A stretch of 64,000 bases of DNA from positions 1 to 64,000 of the forward strand of contig NZ_CABFPH010000018.1 in assembly GCF_902141845.1 (NCBI RefSeq), in the 5' to 3' direction. The position numbers and the translations under genes are program-made. Numbering within the stretch: the stretch's first letter is position 1; every line of letters starts with the position of its first letter. The DNA is from Methylobacterium symbioticum (lineage in GTDB: Bacteria > Pseudomonadota > Alphaproteobacteria > Rhizobiales > Beijerinckiaceae). Positions 8,575-16,842 of this stretch are shown here, piece after piece. The notes beneath the pieces were generated by a model. The model searched no databases, was not told the DNA's origin, and saw only the letters and a program-made list of their open reading frames with translations.

Positions 8575-8660
8575 TCAGGCGGTTGCGCCGCCACCGACCG
8601 ACAGCGACGCTCCCGTGATGTCGCTGGCTGCCGGCGATGCGAGAAGGAGTTTCGATCGTC
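8575..8660 (-). pseudogene. C-terminal remnant of a short-chain dehydrogenase
   Basis: Before a TGA at 8575-8577 the minus strand reads LASPAASDITGASLSVGGGA, the usual SDR ending (S-x-x-A-S-x-I-T-G-x-x-L-x-V-D-G-G), with the conserved Asp already lost. No Rossmann part remains upstream. With the HD-like scrap it shows that 8.2-8.7 kb is a graveyard of truncated genes. Confidence 0.55.
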
Positions 8661-8817
8661 GCGATGACGCGACCATCCTACGCCTTCCCGATGCCGGCCG
8701 GTGGCAGGCGTTCGAGCCGGCACGGATCGCGATGGTCTTTAACTTTGCTCAATCCCACGTTGCGGATCGCCGCCGCGCCTCCGCATGACACAGAACAGGG
8801 GCACCCCGCCGTCTCAC

Positions 8818-8850
8818 GCCGAGTCACTTGCATGATGCAAGTGACTCGGC
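8818..8850. promoter_or_regulatory. Perfect 33-nt palindrome, probable HxlR operator
   Basis: Two 16-nt arms (8818-8833 and 8835-8850; right arm ATGCAAGTGACTCGGC) are exact reverse complements around a single central G. The site ends 12 nt before the ATG of the HxlR gene, so bound protein would block its promoter or translation start. Such symmetry fits a dimeric winged-helix regulator acting on its own operon. Confidence 0.7.
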
Positions 8851-8862
8851 CATGTTAGGCCG

Positions 8863-9348
8863 ATGCAACGCACGACCTTCGATCAGATGCCATGTCCCGT
8901 CGCCCGGTCTCTGGACCGAGTCGGCGAATGGTGGAGCATCCTCATCCTCCGGGACGCCTTCTACGGGCTGACCCGGTTCGACCAGTTCGCGCAGAGCCTT
9001 GGGATCGCGCCGAACATGCTGACACGCCGGCTCAAAGCCCTGTGCGACGCGGGTCTTTTGGAGCGGCGGCCCTATCAGGAGCGGCCGACCCGGTACGAAT
9101 ACATCCTGACGGAGAAGGGCCGCGATTTCCGGCCGGTGCTCTGGACCCTGTTCGCCTGGGGCAACCGCCACCTCGCCCCCGAGGGGGAGAGCGTGATCCT
9201 GACCGATCCGGCCACCGGCCTGCCCGTCGATCCCGTCGTGGTGGACCGGCGGACCGGCCGCCCCCTGGAAGAGGGTGTGCGCGTGGCGGCGGGCCCGGCC
9301 GCCAGCGACAGGCTCCGGCGCCGTTTCGAGCCCAACACCACGATCTGA
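8863..9348 (+). CDS. HxlR-family transcriptional regulator of an efflux operon
   Basis: The 161-residue protein is a MarR-like winged-helix dimer. The HxlR signature begins at the N-terminus (C-P-V-A-R-S-L-D, GEWWSILILRDAFYG) and continues through PNMLTRRLKALCDAGLLERR, with the wing at RYEYILTEKG. A single early cysteine (C11) could be a redox switch, as in some family members. It is the first gene of a five-gene unit with emrA, emrB, a thioesterase gene and a MATE gene, and the palindrome immediately upstream suggests autorepression. The inducer is unknown. Confidence 0.85.
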   Translation: MQRTTFDQMPCPVARSLDRVGEWWSILILRDAFYGLTRFDQFAQSLGIAPNMLTRRLKALCDAGLLERRPYQERPTRYEYILTEKGRDFRPVLWTLFAWGNRHLAPEGESVILTDPATGLPVDPVVVDRRTGRPLEEGVRVAAGPAASDRLRRRFEPNTTI

Positions 9349-9365
9349 CAGCGGGAGCTACGGGG

Positions 9366-10532
9366 ATGGGCGAGGCCGCGACAGCCGATGCGTTCGTGAA
9401 GGGCGATGGCGAGGAGTACCTCGTGGCACCGAGGCGACGCCTGTCGCGCAAGCGGGCAGCGTTCTGCGGGATCGCGCTTCTGGCGCTGGCCGGGGGCGGA
9501 CTGTACGGCCGCTACTGGTGGGAGACCGGCCGGTTCATCGAGAGCACGGACGACGCCTATGTCGGCGGCGACGTGACGGTGATTGCCCCCCGTGTCCCGG
9601 GCATCGTGGCCGAGGTGCTGGTGAGGGACAACCAGCGCGTCGCCGCCGGAGACCTTCTCATCCGCCTCGACGACCGGGATTACCGCGCGGCCCTGGCGAA
9701 GGCGGAGGCGTCGGTGGCGGGTCAGGACGCCACGCTCCTCAACCTCGCCGCCACAAGGCGTCTGCAGGAGGCGGTGATCGCGCAGAACCGTGCCGAACTC
9801 GCGGGGGTAGAGGCCGAGGCGGCCCGCACCCGCTTCGACGTCGACCGCTATCGCGAGCTTTCGGCCAAGAGCTATGCCTCCGAGCAGCGCTTCCAGCAGG
9901 CGGATGCCGACGACAAGAAGGCTACCTCCGCCGTTGCCAAGGCTCGGGCCAGCCTCGATGCCGCCGCGCGACAGATCGCCGTCATCGACACGCAGAGCCG
10001 GCAGGCCGAGGCTGTCCGGGCGCAGGCCGTGGCCGAACGCGAGGCGGCCCGGCTGAACCTCGGCTACACCGAGATCCGCGCGCCGGCCGACGGCGTGGTC
10101 GGCAACCGCAGCGCTCGGACGGGCTCTTACGCCACGACCGGCGCCGGTCTCATCGCCCTCGTGCCGGCGGACGGCCTGTGGGTCGATGCGAACTTCAAGG
10201 AGAGCCAGCTCGCGCAGATGCGTCCGGGGCAGAGCGTCGGCATCGTCGCGGACGTGCTACCGGACGAGACCTTCACCGGCCATGTCGAGAGCCTCGCCCC
10301 GGCTACCGGCGCGCAGTTCAGCGTGCTGCCGCCCGAGAACGCCACCGGCAACTTCACCAAGATCGTCCAGCGGGTGCCGGTGCGTATCCGCCTCGACGGC
10401 GAGGGGGAGCGTCTCGGGCGCCTGCGCCCCGGCCTGTCGGTGACCGCCTCGGTCGACCGCCGGGGCGGATCGCCCCGGTCCGCCACCCCCGACGCGGGTG
10501 CTGCGGTCGTGGTTGGGGCGCTCGGCCGGTGA
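9366..10532 (+). CDS. emrA: EmrA-type membrane fusion protein
   Basis: This 388-residue HlyD-family adaptor has an N-terminal cytoplasmic tail, one membrane anchor (about 32-50), a split biotinyl-lipoyl domain (VTVIAPRVPGIVAEVLVRDN, later LGYTEIRAPADGVVG), an alpha-helical hairpin (about 100-215) and a beta-barrel with the typical VDANFKESQL motif. It would link the inner-membrane pump to an outer-membrane channel. The ATG at 9366 follows GGGAG, 17 nt after hxlR. The stop overlaps the GTG of emrB. Confidence 0.85.
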   Translation: MGEAATADAFVKGDGEEYLVAPRRRLSRKRAAFCGIALLALAGGGLYGRYWWETGRFIESTDDAYVGGDVTVIAPRVPGIVAEVLVRDNQRVAAGDLLIRLDDRDYRAALAKAEASVAGQDATLLNLAATRRLQEAVIAQNRAELAGVEAEAARTRFDVDRYRELSAKSYASEQRFQQADADDKKATSAVAKARASLDAAARQIAVIDTQSRQAEAVRAQAVAEREAARLNLGYTEIRAPADGVVGNRSARTGSYATTGAGLIALVPADGLWVDANFKESQLAQMRPGQSVGIVADVLPDETFTGHVESLAPATGAQFSVLPPENATGNFTKIVQRVPVRIRLDGEGERLGRLRPGLSVTASVDRRGGSPRSATPDAGAAVVVGALGR

Positions 10533-12100
10533 GCATCGCCGGCCGCACAGAGCTGAGCGAGGGGCGGAAGATCTTCGCCTTCGCGGTGATGTGCGTCGGC
10601 TTCTTCATCGCGCTCCTCGACATCCAGATCGTCTCGGCCTCCCTGAGGGAGATCGGCGGTGGCCTCTCGGCGAGCCCGGGTGAGGTCGCCTGGGTGCAGA
10701 CCAGCTACCTGATCGCCGAGATCATCGTGATCCCGCTCTCGGGCTTCCTCGCCCGGGTGATGTCGACCCGCTGGTTGTTCTGCGCCTCGGCCGCCGGCTT
10801 CACCGCCACCAGCCTGCTCTGCGGCTGGGCCTGGGACATCGAGAGCATGATCGCCTTCCGGGCGCTCCAGGGCTTCCTCGGCGGCTCGATGATCCCGACC
10901 GTGTTCACCACGGCCTTCGCGTTCTTCCCCGGCAAGAAGATGGTGGTGGCCGCCGCGACCATCGGGGCGCTCTCCTCGCTGGCCCCGACGCTGGGGCCGA
11001 CGGTGGGCGGCTGGATCACCGACAACTATTCCTGGCACTGGCTATTCTTCGTGAACCTCGTGCCTGGGATCTTCGTCGCCGTCGTGGTGCCGGTGATGGT
11101 GCGGGTCGACGAGCCCGAGCCGGCCCTCATCAAGACCGCCGACTGGATCGGCATTGCGCTCATGGCGCTGTTCCTCGGCTGCCTCGAATACACTCTCGAA
11201 GAGGGTCCTCGCTGGAACTGGACCGAGGACGCCACGATCCGCACGACGGCGTGGATCTCGGGGCTCGCCGGCATCGGCTTCCTCTGGCGCAGCCTGACCT
11301 ATGCCCACCCGATCGTCGATCTCACGGCCCTCAAGAGCCGCAACTTCGCCCTGGGCTGCCTGTTCTCCTTCGTCACCGGCATCGGCATCTTTGCCACGAT
11401 CTACCTGACGCCGCTGTTCCTCGGCCGCGTGCGCGGCTTCTCAGCCTTGCAGATCGGGCTCGCCGTGTTTTCGACCGGCGTGTTCCAGGTGATGGCAATC
11501 CCGGTCTACGCGATCCTCGCCCGGCGCATCGACCTGCGCTGGCTGATGATGTTCGGGCTCGGCCTGTTCGGTCTGAGCATGTGGTCGTTCACGCCGATCA
11601 CGCACGAATGGGGTTGGCGCGAGCTGCTTTGGCCGCAGGCGATGCGGGGCTTCGCACAGCAATTTGCCGTGGCCCCGACGGTCACGCTGACGCTGGGCGG
11701 TCTCGCCCCAGCGAAGCTGAAGCTCGCCTCCGGCCTGTTCAACCTGATGCGCAACCTCGGCGGCGCCATCGGCATCGCGGCTCGCGCGACGATCCTCAAC
11801 GATCGCACCAACCTGCACTTCCTGCGGCTCGCAGAGCACCTCAACCCGACGAACCCGGCGATGCTCGCGAACCTGCGCGGCATGGAGGTGCGGATGGCGA
11901 ACGGCTTCGCTGGGGATTCGGCTCACGGGCACGCGGCGGCCCTGCGTCAGCTCTGGTCGCTCACCTACCGCGAAGCGCAGACGATGACCTACGCCGACGC
12001 CTTCGTGGTCATCGCCGGCTGCTTCGCCCTCGCCACCGCCCTCGTCCCGCTGATGCGCAGGGTCGGGCCGCCGAAAGGACCCGTCGCCGATGCCCACTGA
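10529..12100 (+). CDS. emrB: EmrB-type DHA2 multidrug:H+ antiporter
   Basis: The protein has 523 residues and about 14 membrane segments. The DHA2 motif A region and the antiporter motif C appear (LDIQIVSASLREIGGGLSAS; LAPTLGPTVGGWITDNYSWH). The GTG start at 10529 overlaps the emrA stop as GTGA, indicating translational coupling. With EmrA and an outer-membrane protein encoded elsewhere it should expel hydrophobic or amphipathic compounds using the proton gradient. Confidence 0.85.
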   Translation: MSIAGRTELSEGRKIFAFAVMCVGFFIALLDIQIVSASLREIGGGLSASPGEVAWVQTSYLIAEIIVIPLSGFLARVMSTRWLFCASAAGFTATSLLCGWAWDIESMIAFRALQGFLGGSMIPTVFTTAFAFFPGKKMVVAAATIGALSSLAPTLGPTVGGWITDNYSWHWLFFVNLVPGIFVAVVVPVMVRVDEPEPALIKTADWIGIALMALFLGCLEYTLEEGPRWNWTEDATIRTTAWISGLAGIGFLWRSLTYAHPIVDLTALKSRNFALGCLFSFVTGIGIFATIYLTPLFLGRVRGFSALQIGLAVFSTGVFQVMAIPVYAILARRIDLRWLMMFGLGLFGLSMWSFTPITHEWGWRELLWPQAMRGFAQQFAVAPTVTLTLGGLAPAKLKLASGLFNLMRNLGGAIGIAARATILNDRTNLHFLRLAEHLNPTNPAMLANLRGMEVRMANGFAGDSAHGHAAALRQLWSLTYREAQTMTYADAFVVIAGCFALATALVPLMRRVGPPKGPVADAH

Positions 12101-12653
12101 TGCCGCCCCCGACACCGCGCCGTCCCGCCGACGCGTCGTGGAATGGTCCGACCCCGCCCTCGTGGCGAAGGCCGGTCAAGGCCTCGACGGCCTCGCCTTC
12201 CTGCGGGCGATGATGGCGGGGGACGCTCCGCCTCCGCCGCTGATCGCCCTGCTCGGCATCGATCTCGTCTCGGCCGAGCCCGGCCGGGTGACGATGCGGA
12301 TGGGGCCGGGCGAGTACCTCTACAATCCGCTGGGCTCCGTCCACGGCGGCGCGCTCGCGTCCCTCCTCGACAGCGTGATGGGCTGCGCCGTGCATTCGAC
12401 GCTGCCCCTGGGCCGGGGCTACACCACGCTGGAGATCAAGGTGAACTACCTGCGCGCCGTCACGGCCGCGTCCGGGCCGCTCACGGCAGTGGGAGAGATC
12501 GTCCACGCCGGACGCCGGCAGGCGGTGGCCGAGGCCCGGCTCTCCGACGGGGCGGGGCGCCTCTGCGCCACGGCAAGCACCACCTGCCTGCTGATCGATC
12601 GGCCGCCCCCGGCGCCCGATCCGGTCGTGGCGGCCTGGACGCGAATCTCGTGA
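12090..12653 (+). CDS. PaaI-type hotdog-fold acyl-CoA thioesterase
   Basis: This 187-residue protein carries the hotdog core with the family motif NPLGSVHGGALASLLDSVMG, including the HGG turn and the catalytic-type Asp, followed by the strand TTLEIKVNYLRAV. The first 50 residues are an extra N-terminal segment. It overlaps emrB by 11 nt and its stop overlaps the MATE start. A thioesterase inside an efflux operon suggests that the exported compound is released from, or detoxified as, an acyl-CoA thioester. Confidence 0.8.
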   Translation: MPTDAAPDTAPSRRRVVEWSDPALVAKAGQGLDGLAFLRAMMAGDAPPPPLIALLGIDLVSAEPGRVTMRMGPGEYLYNPLGSVHGGALASLLDSVMGCAVHSTLPLGRGYTTLEIKVNYLRAVTAASGPLTAVGEIVHAGRRQAVAEARLSDGAGRLCATASTTCLLIDRPPPAPDPVVAAWTRIS

Positions 12654-14116
12654 CGGCCGCTCGTACCGCGAGGCCGGCGGTATCGGCGCTCGGTCTCGAC
12701 CGGCCCGGCCTCGGAAGCGGGCCGCCCCCGCGGGATGCCCGCACGGAACGCCTGCTCAGGGGCCCGGTTCTCGGAACTTTGGTGCGCCTCGCGGGGCCCA
12801 ACGTCCTGATGACTACCGCCCAGGCCTCGACGGGCCTGATCGAGACCTACTTCATCGCCCGTCTCGGCACCAATGCCCTGGCCGGCATGGCCCTCGTCTT
12901 CCCGATGCTGATGCTGGTCCAGATGATCTCGGCCGGCGCGGTCGGCGGCGGCATGCTCTCGGCTGTCTCTCGGGCGCTGGGCGGCGGTCGACTGGCGGAG
13001 GCGAACGGTCTGGTTTGGCACGCGGTGGCGATCGCGGTCGGGCTCGGTGTGCTCACCACCGTCGCGGCGCTGCTCGCCGGCCCGCACCTCTACGCCGCCA
13101 TGGGGGGAAGCGGAGCCTCGCTCGCGGCCGCACTCGCCTATTCGGATGTGGTCTTCGCCGGCGCCGTGCTGCTCTGGCTGTTCAACGCGCTGGCCGCCGT
13201 GATCCGGGGCACCGGCAACATGCTGCTCCCGGCCGGGGTGATGTGTGCGGGCACGGTCGCCCTCATCCCGCTCTCCCCCGCCCTGATCTTCGGCCTCGGG
13301 CCCCTGCCGCACCTCGGCGTTGTCGGCGGAGCGTTCGCGGTCCTGGCCTACTATGGGGCGGGGATCGTTATCTTCGCCGGCTACCTCTGGTCCGGCCGCG
13401 GGGTTCTGCATCCGTCGGTCCGGCCGCCGGCCCTGTCCCGGACCGCGCTGGCATCGATCCTCCGGATCGGTGCCGTCTCGGCCATCGTGAGCGCCACCAC
13501 GAACGTGACCGTCGCCACGGCGACCGGCCTTGTGGGCGTGGCCGGGCCGTCGGCGGTCGCGGGGTACGGCACGGGGGCGCGGCTGGAATACCTGCTCGTG
13601 CCCATGGTGTTCGGCCTCGGAGCGCCGCTTGCCGCGATGGTCGGGACGGCCGTGGGCGCGGGAGACGTCGCCCGCGCGCGGCAGGTGGCCTGGACGGGGG
13701 CGGTGATCGCCGGCCTCCTCGCAGAGGGGATCGGGCTCGCCGCCGCACTCCGACCCGAGGTCTGGCTGCACCTGTTCGACCAGGACAGCGGCATGCTCGC
13801 TGTCGGTGCGCTCTACCTTCGTCTGGTCGGGCCGTTCTACGGCCTCTTCGGCGTCGGGCTGGCCCTCTACTTCTCCGCCCAGGGGGCGGGACAGGTGGCG
13901 TGGCCGCTGGTGGCAGGTTTGCTACGCGTCACCGTCGCACTCGGCGGAGGCCTGCTGGCCCTGCATCTCGGCTACGGGCTGGAAGGCCTGTTCCTCGCTC
14001 TCGGGGCGGGTCTCTCCACCCTTGCTTTCATCAATGCCGGCGCCTTGGCGTCCGGGGCGTGGCTCGGACGATCTCGGACGACGACCGCTCCGCCCCCGGC
14101 ACCGCACAGGACGTGA
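12650..14116 (+). CDS. MATE-family multidrug efflux transporter
   Basis: The protein has 488 residues and about 12 membrane segments in two similar halves, beginning at RLAGPNVLMTTAQASTGLIE, typical of MATE proteins (cation-coupled drug antiporters). The GTG at 12650 overlaps the thioesterase stop (GTGA), so it is the last member of the hxlR-emrAB-thioesterase operon. About 40 N-terminal residues precede the first helix, so a later start is possible. Two different efflux families share one regulator here. Confidence 0.8.
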   Translation: MTAARTARPAVSALGLDRPGLGSGPPPRDARTERLLRGPVLGTLVRLAGPNVLMTTAQASTGLIETYFIARLGTNALAGMALVFPMLMLVQMISAGAVGGGMLSAVSRALGGGRLAEANGLVWHAVAIAVGLGVLTTVAALLAGPHLYAAMGGSGASLAAALAYSDVVFAGAVLLWLFNALAAVIRGTGNMLLPAGVMCAGTVALIPLSPALIFGLGPLPHLGVVGGAFAVLAYYGAGIVIFAGYLWSGRGVLHPSVRPPALSRTALASILRIGAVSAIVSATTNVTVATATGLVGVAGPSAVAGYGTGARLEYLLVPMVFGLGAPLAAMVGTAVGAGDVARARQVAWTGAVIAGLLAEGIGLAAALRPEVWLHLFDQDSGMLAVGALYLRLVGPFYGLFGVGLALYFSAQGAGQVAWPLVAGLLRVTVALGGGLLALHLGYGLEGLFLALGAGLSTLAFINAGALASGAWLGRSRTTTAPPPAPHRT

Positions 14117-14283
14117 CGGGCCGGTGGTTATGCCGGTTCGTCATTGGCGGACCTCCTGCTTCCGATCCCGGCGAGCCGAAGAATGCTCTAGTTCATTGTT
14201 TTTGAACCATTTTCTTGCGCCGAACCTGCATCCGCTTCGGCGGAACATGCTCTCGGCACAAATCCCCAAGGCTGCCATTCCCT

Positions 14284-14809
14284 ATGCCCGCTTCCACGAT
14301 GAACACTGTCGCGCGCCTCGTGTCGGGAACTCCTGTGCCTTTCGGCGGCGACCGCATGACCGTGATCACGCCGGAACTCGCGGAGGCCTTCCAACTTGGC
14401 GATCACCTGCTGGTCCTGCAGGAAACCGGAGACCTGCTCCACACCCCCGCGGTTCAGATCGCCTTGGCCGCCGCCGCAGTGGACCGGGCGCATGCAGCCT
14501 TCATGAAGATGTCGACGATACCGGATCAAGGCATCGAGCGGTTTTTCGACCGTTTCGCTGCGCTCCTCGAAGGCCCGTCTGCTTGGCATGCCATCGCCGA
14601 GGCGAACCGGCAGGACGTTGAGCGCGCCGTTCGTGGGCGACGGGTTCACCCGGTGGGTCGACGGGCAATACGCTTTGAACCAGCCCGAACTCGGGCTCTC
14701 CAACCGGCAGAGCGGCCGTCTCCTCGCCCGGAGCGCCATGCTGTGCGGGGGCGGTGTCTTCCCGCTGCGCAGCCGCGTCACGCAGGACGACCCACAGCTG
14801 CGGCGATGA
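14284..14809 (+). pseudogene. ProA-like/aldehyde-dehydrogenase-related gene, internally deleted
   Basis: From ATG 14284 to about 14625 a frame encodes an N-terminal domain (DRMTVITPELAEAFQLGDHL, ERFFDRFAALLEGPSAWHAI, EANRQDVERAV), resembling glutamate-semialdehyde-dehydrogenase-like proteins of Rhizobiales. The C-terminal tail (FTRWVDGQYALNQPELGLSN ... TQDDPQLRR) follows immediately in another phase and ends at 14809. The middle, including the catalytic Cys region, is missing. Coding evidence for both ends is good; the exact family is from memory. Confidence 0.5.
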
Positions 14810-15108
14810 AGGATCGGAATGCGAGATCGACCTTAGGACCGGTCATGGAGATCTCGGCGGCCGGCCGGCGACATCCTGTTCGGCGTTGATCGCTGGCGCA
14901 ATACCTTGGCGTGCAGCGATCTTTCCGAGGCACGTCAGGCCTCCTGGTACGGCGGAGCGCATCGAATCCAGCGTGATGTCACCGGTTCTGTTCACGCGCG
15001 TGCATGGGCGACTCTGAGGCCGGATGAGGGAGGGCGGCGACCGTCGCCACCCCCGCCTCGACAGGTCGGAGCTGAAGTCCCGCAAAAATCCAAATCGCCA
15101 GAGGTCCG
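14810..15108. other. Gene-free stretch between pseudogene and SDR gene
   Basis: No protein-like frame or RNA structure recognised; probably decayed sequence plus the downstream region of the minus-strand dehydrogenase gene. Confidence 0.3.
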
Positions 15109-15828
15109 TCAGCCCCCGGCCTGCAGCGCGGCTTCGAGCTGCGGCCCGGTCTGGGACCATAGCTGGCCGATCTGCTGCGCCGTGGGATCTGGGAAGATCG
15201 AGGTCCGACCTTCGGCGAGCCCCTGGACGATGTTGGCGGCCGCGTGTTCGGGCGATGCCTTCTCCATCGGGATGTCCCGGGCCAAGTCCGTGTCGACGGG
15301 ACCGGGATAGATCCCGACAACGCTGACCCCGGACTTCGCCAAGGTGCCACGTAGCCCCTGGGTCAACGACTGCAGGGCGGCCTTGGAGGCCGAGTAGCCG
15401 GCCAGAAGCGGCACGGGCGCAAGGCCGACGATGCTGACGACGTTCGCAATCGTCCCCGATCCCCGGCCGGTGAGATGCGGCAGGAATGCCCGGACGACCC
15501 GCAACGTGCCGTAGTAGTTGACGTTCATATCCGCCTCGACCGCGTCCTGGTTCGTGGCGATCCAGTCGCCGAACGCCATGGTGCCGGCGTTGTTGACGAG
15601 GATGTCGAGGTCCCTGGCGGTTCCGGCGGCCGCGGCGACGGATGCGTCGCTGGTCACGTCGAGCTGCAACGGGACGACCCGGCGGTCGCCGAAGTCGGGC
15701 AGCGAAGCCACGCTTCGCGCGGCGGCGTAGACTTTCGCCACATCCGCCTTGAGGAATTCGCGGACAACGGCCGCACCGATGCCGCGGTTGGCGCCGGTGA
15801 CCAGTACCACCTTGTTCTGCAGGGACAT
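15109..15828 (-). CDS. Short-chain dehydrogenase/reductase
   Basis: The 239-residue protein has the NAD(P) motif TGANRGIG at about residues 11-18, the NNAG strand, a catalytic Ser (NVVSIVG), and the Tyr-x-x-x-Lys pair in GYSASKAAL. The ATG at 15828 follows GGAGAGAG; the frame also has an earlier start at 15855 without a site. The gene is divergent from a TetR gene, with two matching operators in between, so its expression is probably induced by the compound that TetR senses. Substrate unknown. Confidence 0.85.
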   Translation of the reverse strand: MSLQNKVVLVTGANRGIGAAVVREFLKADVAKVYAAARSVASLPDFGDRRVVPLQLDVTSDASVAAAAGTARDLDILVNNAGTMAFGDWIATNQDAVEADMNVNYYGTLRVVRAFLPHLTGRGSGTIANVVSIVGLAPVPLLAGYSASKAALQSLTQGLRGTLAKSGVSVVGIYPGPVDTDLARDIPMEKASPEHAAANIVQGLAEGRTSIFPDPTAQQIGQLWSQTGPQLEAALQAGG

Positions 15829-15875
15829 GATCTCTCTCCGATCAGCGTCGCGCACCGGACAGGTCTCGCGGTGAT

Positions 15876-15893
15876 GTAAACCGATCTGTTTAC
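15876..15893. promoter_or_regulatory. TetR operator 1
   Basis: The 18-bp site GTAAACCGATCTGTTTAC has 6-bp arms GTAAAC/GTTTAC. It lies 48 nt upstream of the SDR start and is the exact reverse complement of the second site 11 nt further on. Confidence 0.75.
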
Positions 15894-15904
15894 ATGGGGC
15901 TCAC

Positions 15905-15922
15905 GTAAACAGATCGGTTTAC
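15905..15922. promoter_or_regulatory. TetR operator 2
   Basis: GTAAACAGATCGGTTTAC is the mirror image of operator 1 and lies 47 nt before the chosen TetR start, consistent with control of both divergent promoters by the same repressor. Confidence 0.75.
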
Positions 15923-15969
15923 CCGGTCAAGGCCACTCGGTATGGTGCGGAGGGATGGAGTGGAGGCCG

Positions 15970-16569
15970 ATGGCCGGCGACATACGGGGCGAGGACAAGA
16001 AGCGTGAGATCGTGCGGCAGGCTTTCGACCGCTTCTACGACGGCGGTTTCCACGCGACCGGCGTCGATGCCGTCCTTTCGGAGAGCGGCATCTCGAAGCG
16101 TACGCTGTACAAGTATTTCCCGACTAAGGACGACCTGATCGAAGCGGTACTTGACCTCTACGGACAAGTCATCGTCGGGAAGCTCTTTGATCCCGTGGCG
16201 GCTTCGAACCAAGAACCCCGCCAGCAGATCATGGCCTTCTTTGATGCCCGCAAGGCGATGATCGACGAGAACCCGACGCGAGGCTGCCTGGGTATCAAGG
16301 CCGCCCAAGAGTTCGTGGGCAAGAACGCCGGCCTGGCCGCGCACGGGAAGCGGGCCGCGCACTACGTCGAGCGACGCTTCATCGACCTGTGCGAGCGGGC
16401 CGGGCTCGCGAAGCCGGCCGAGGTCGGCAAGCAAATCAACGTGCTGTTCCAGGGAGCTCTGCTGCTCTCGCAGGTCTACGGCGACGGTTCACCCTTCGTG
16501 TCCGCCAAGCTTGCGGTCGCTGCGCTCCTCGAGGCAGCCGACGGGCCTGCATCCTCGGGCCGTCCGTGA
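15970..16569 (+). CDS. TetR-family repressor
   Basis: From ATG 15970 (with GGAG at 15957-15960) the protein has 199 residues; ATG 15955 is the alternative. The N-terminal HTH (about 10-60) reads AFDRFYDGGFHATGVDAVLS then SGISKRTLYKYFPTKDDLIE. The C-terminal ligand domain contains RGCLGIKAAQEF, which places a cysteine in the sensor region. Two 18-bp operators between it and the SDR gene make autoregulation and control of the dehydrogenase very likely. Confidence 0.85.
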   Translation: MAGDIRGEDKKREIVRQAFDRFYDGGFHATGVDAVLSESGISKRTLYKYFPTKDDLIEAVLDLYGQVIVGKLFDPVAASNQEPRQQIMAFFDARKAMIDENPTRGCLGIKAAQEFVGKNAGLAAHGKRAAHYVERRFIDLCERAGLAKPAEVGKQINVLFQGALLLSQVYGDGSPFVSAKLAVAALLEAADGPASSGRP

Positions 16570-16795
16570 GGCCGCGTCGGTAGCGTCAGGCGACAGGTTC
16601 CACGGGCGCGGCGGGCCCTTCGACCCCTCCGGTCTCGTCACGGCGACGTTCCAGAGGGCGCAACCAGGGCAGTTCGCTCCGTCCAGGAGGTCTGTCCGAT
16701 CCGCCAACCCGCCGACGTTGTGCGCTCCCGCACCCCTGGCAGGACGACCGTACTGCGGCGGCATTGACGACCGTCTCACATCGAAATAAATGTCG

Positions 16796-16812
16796 ACCGT
16801 AATGAATACGGT
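16796..16812. promoter_or_regulatory. Inverted repeat upstream of the RND operon
   Basis: ACCGTA and TACGGT are separated by 5 nt in an AT-richer promoter region 31 nt before the adaptor gene. It may be the operator of the TetR regulator encoded downstream at 21280. Confidence 0.4.
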
Positions 16813-16842
16813 GGTCGGGAACGGCCACAAAGGAGCGGTGCG

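Noticed and set aside
12446-13771. 441-codon antisense frame opposite the MATE gene
   Set aside because: Extremely Arg/Gly/Asp-rich, with no similarity to known folds.
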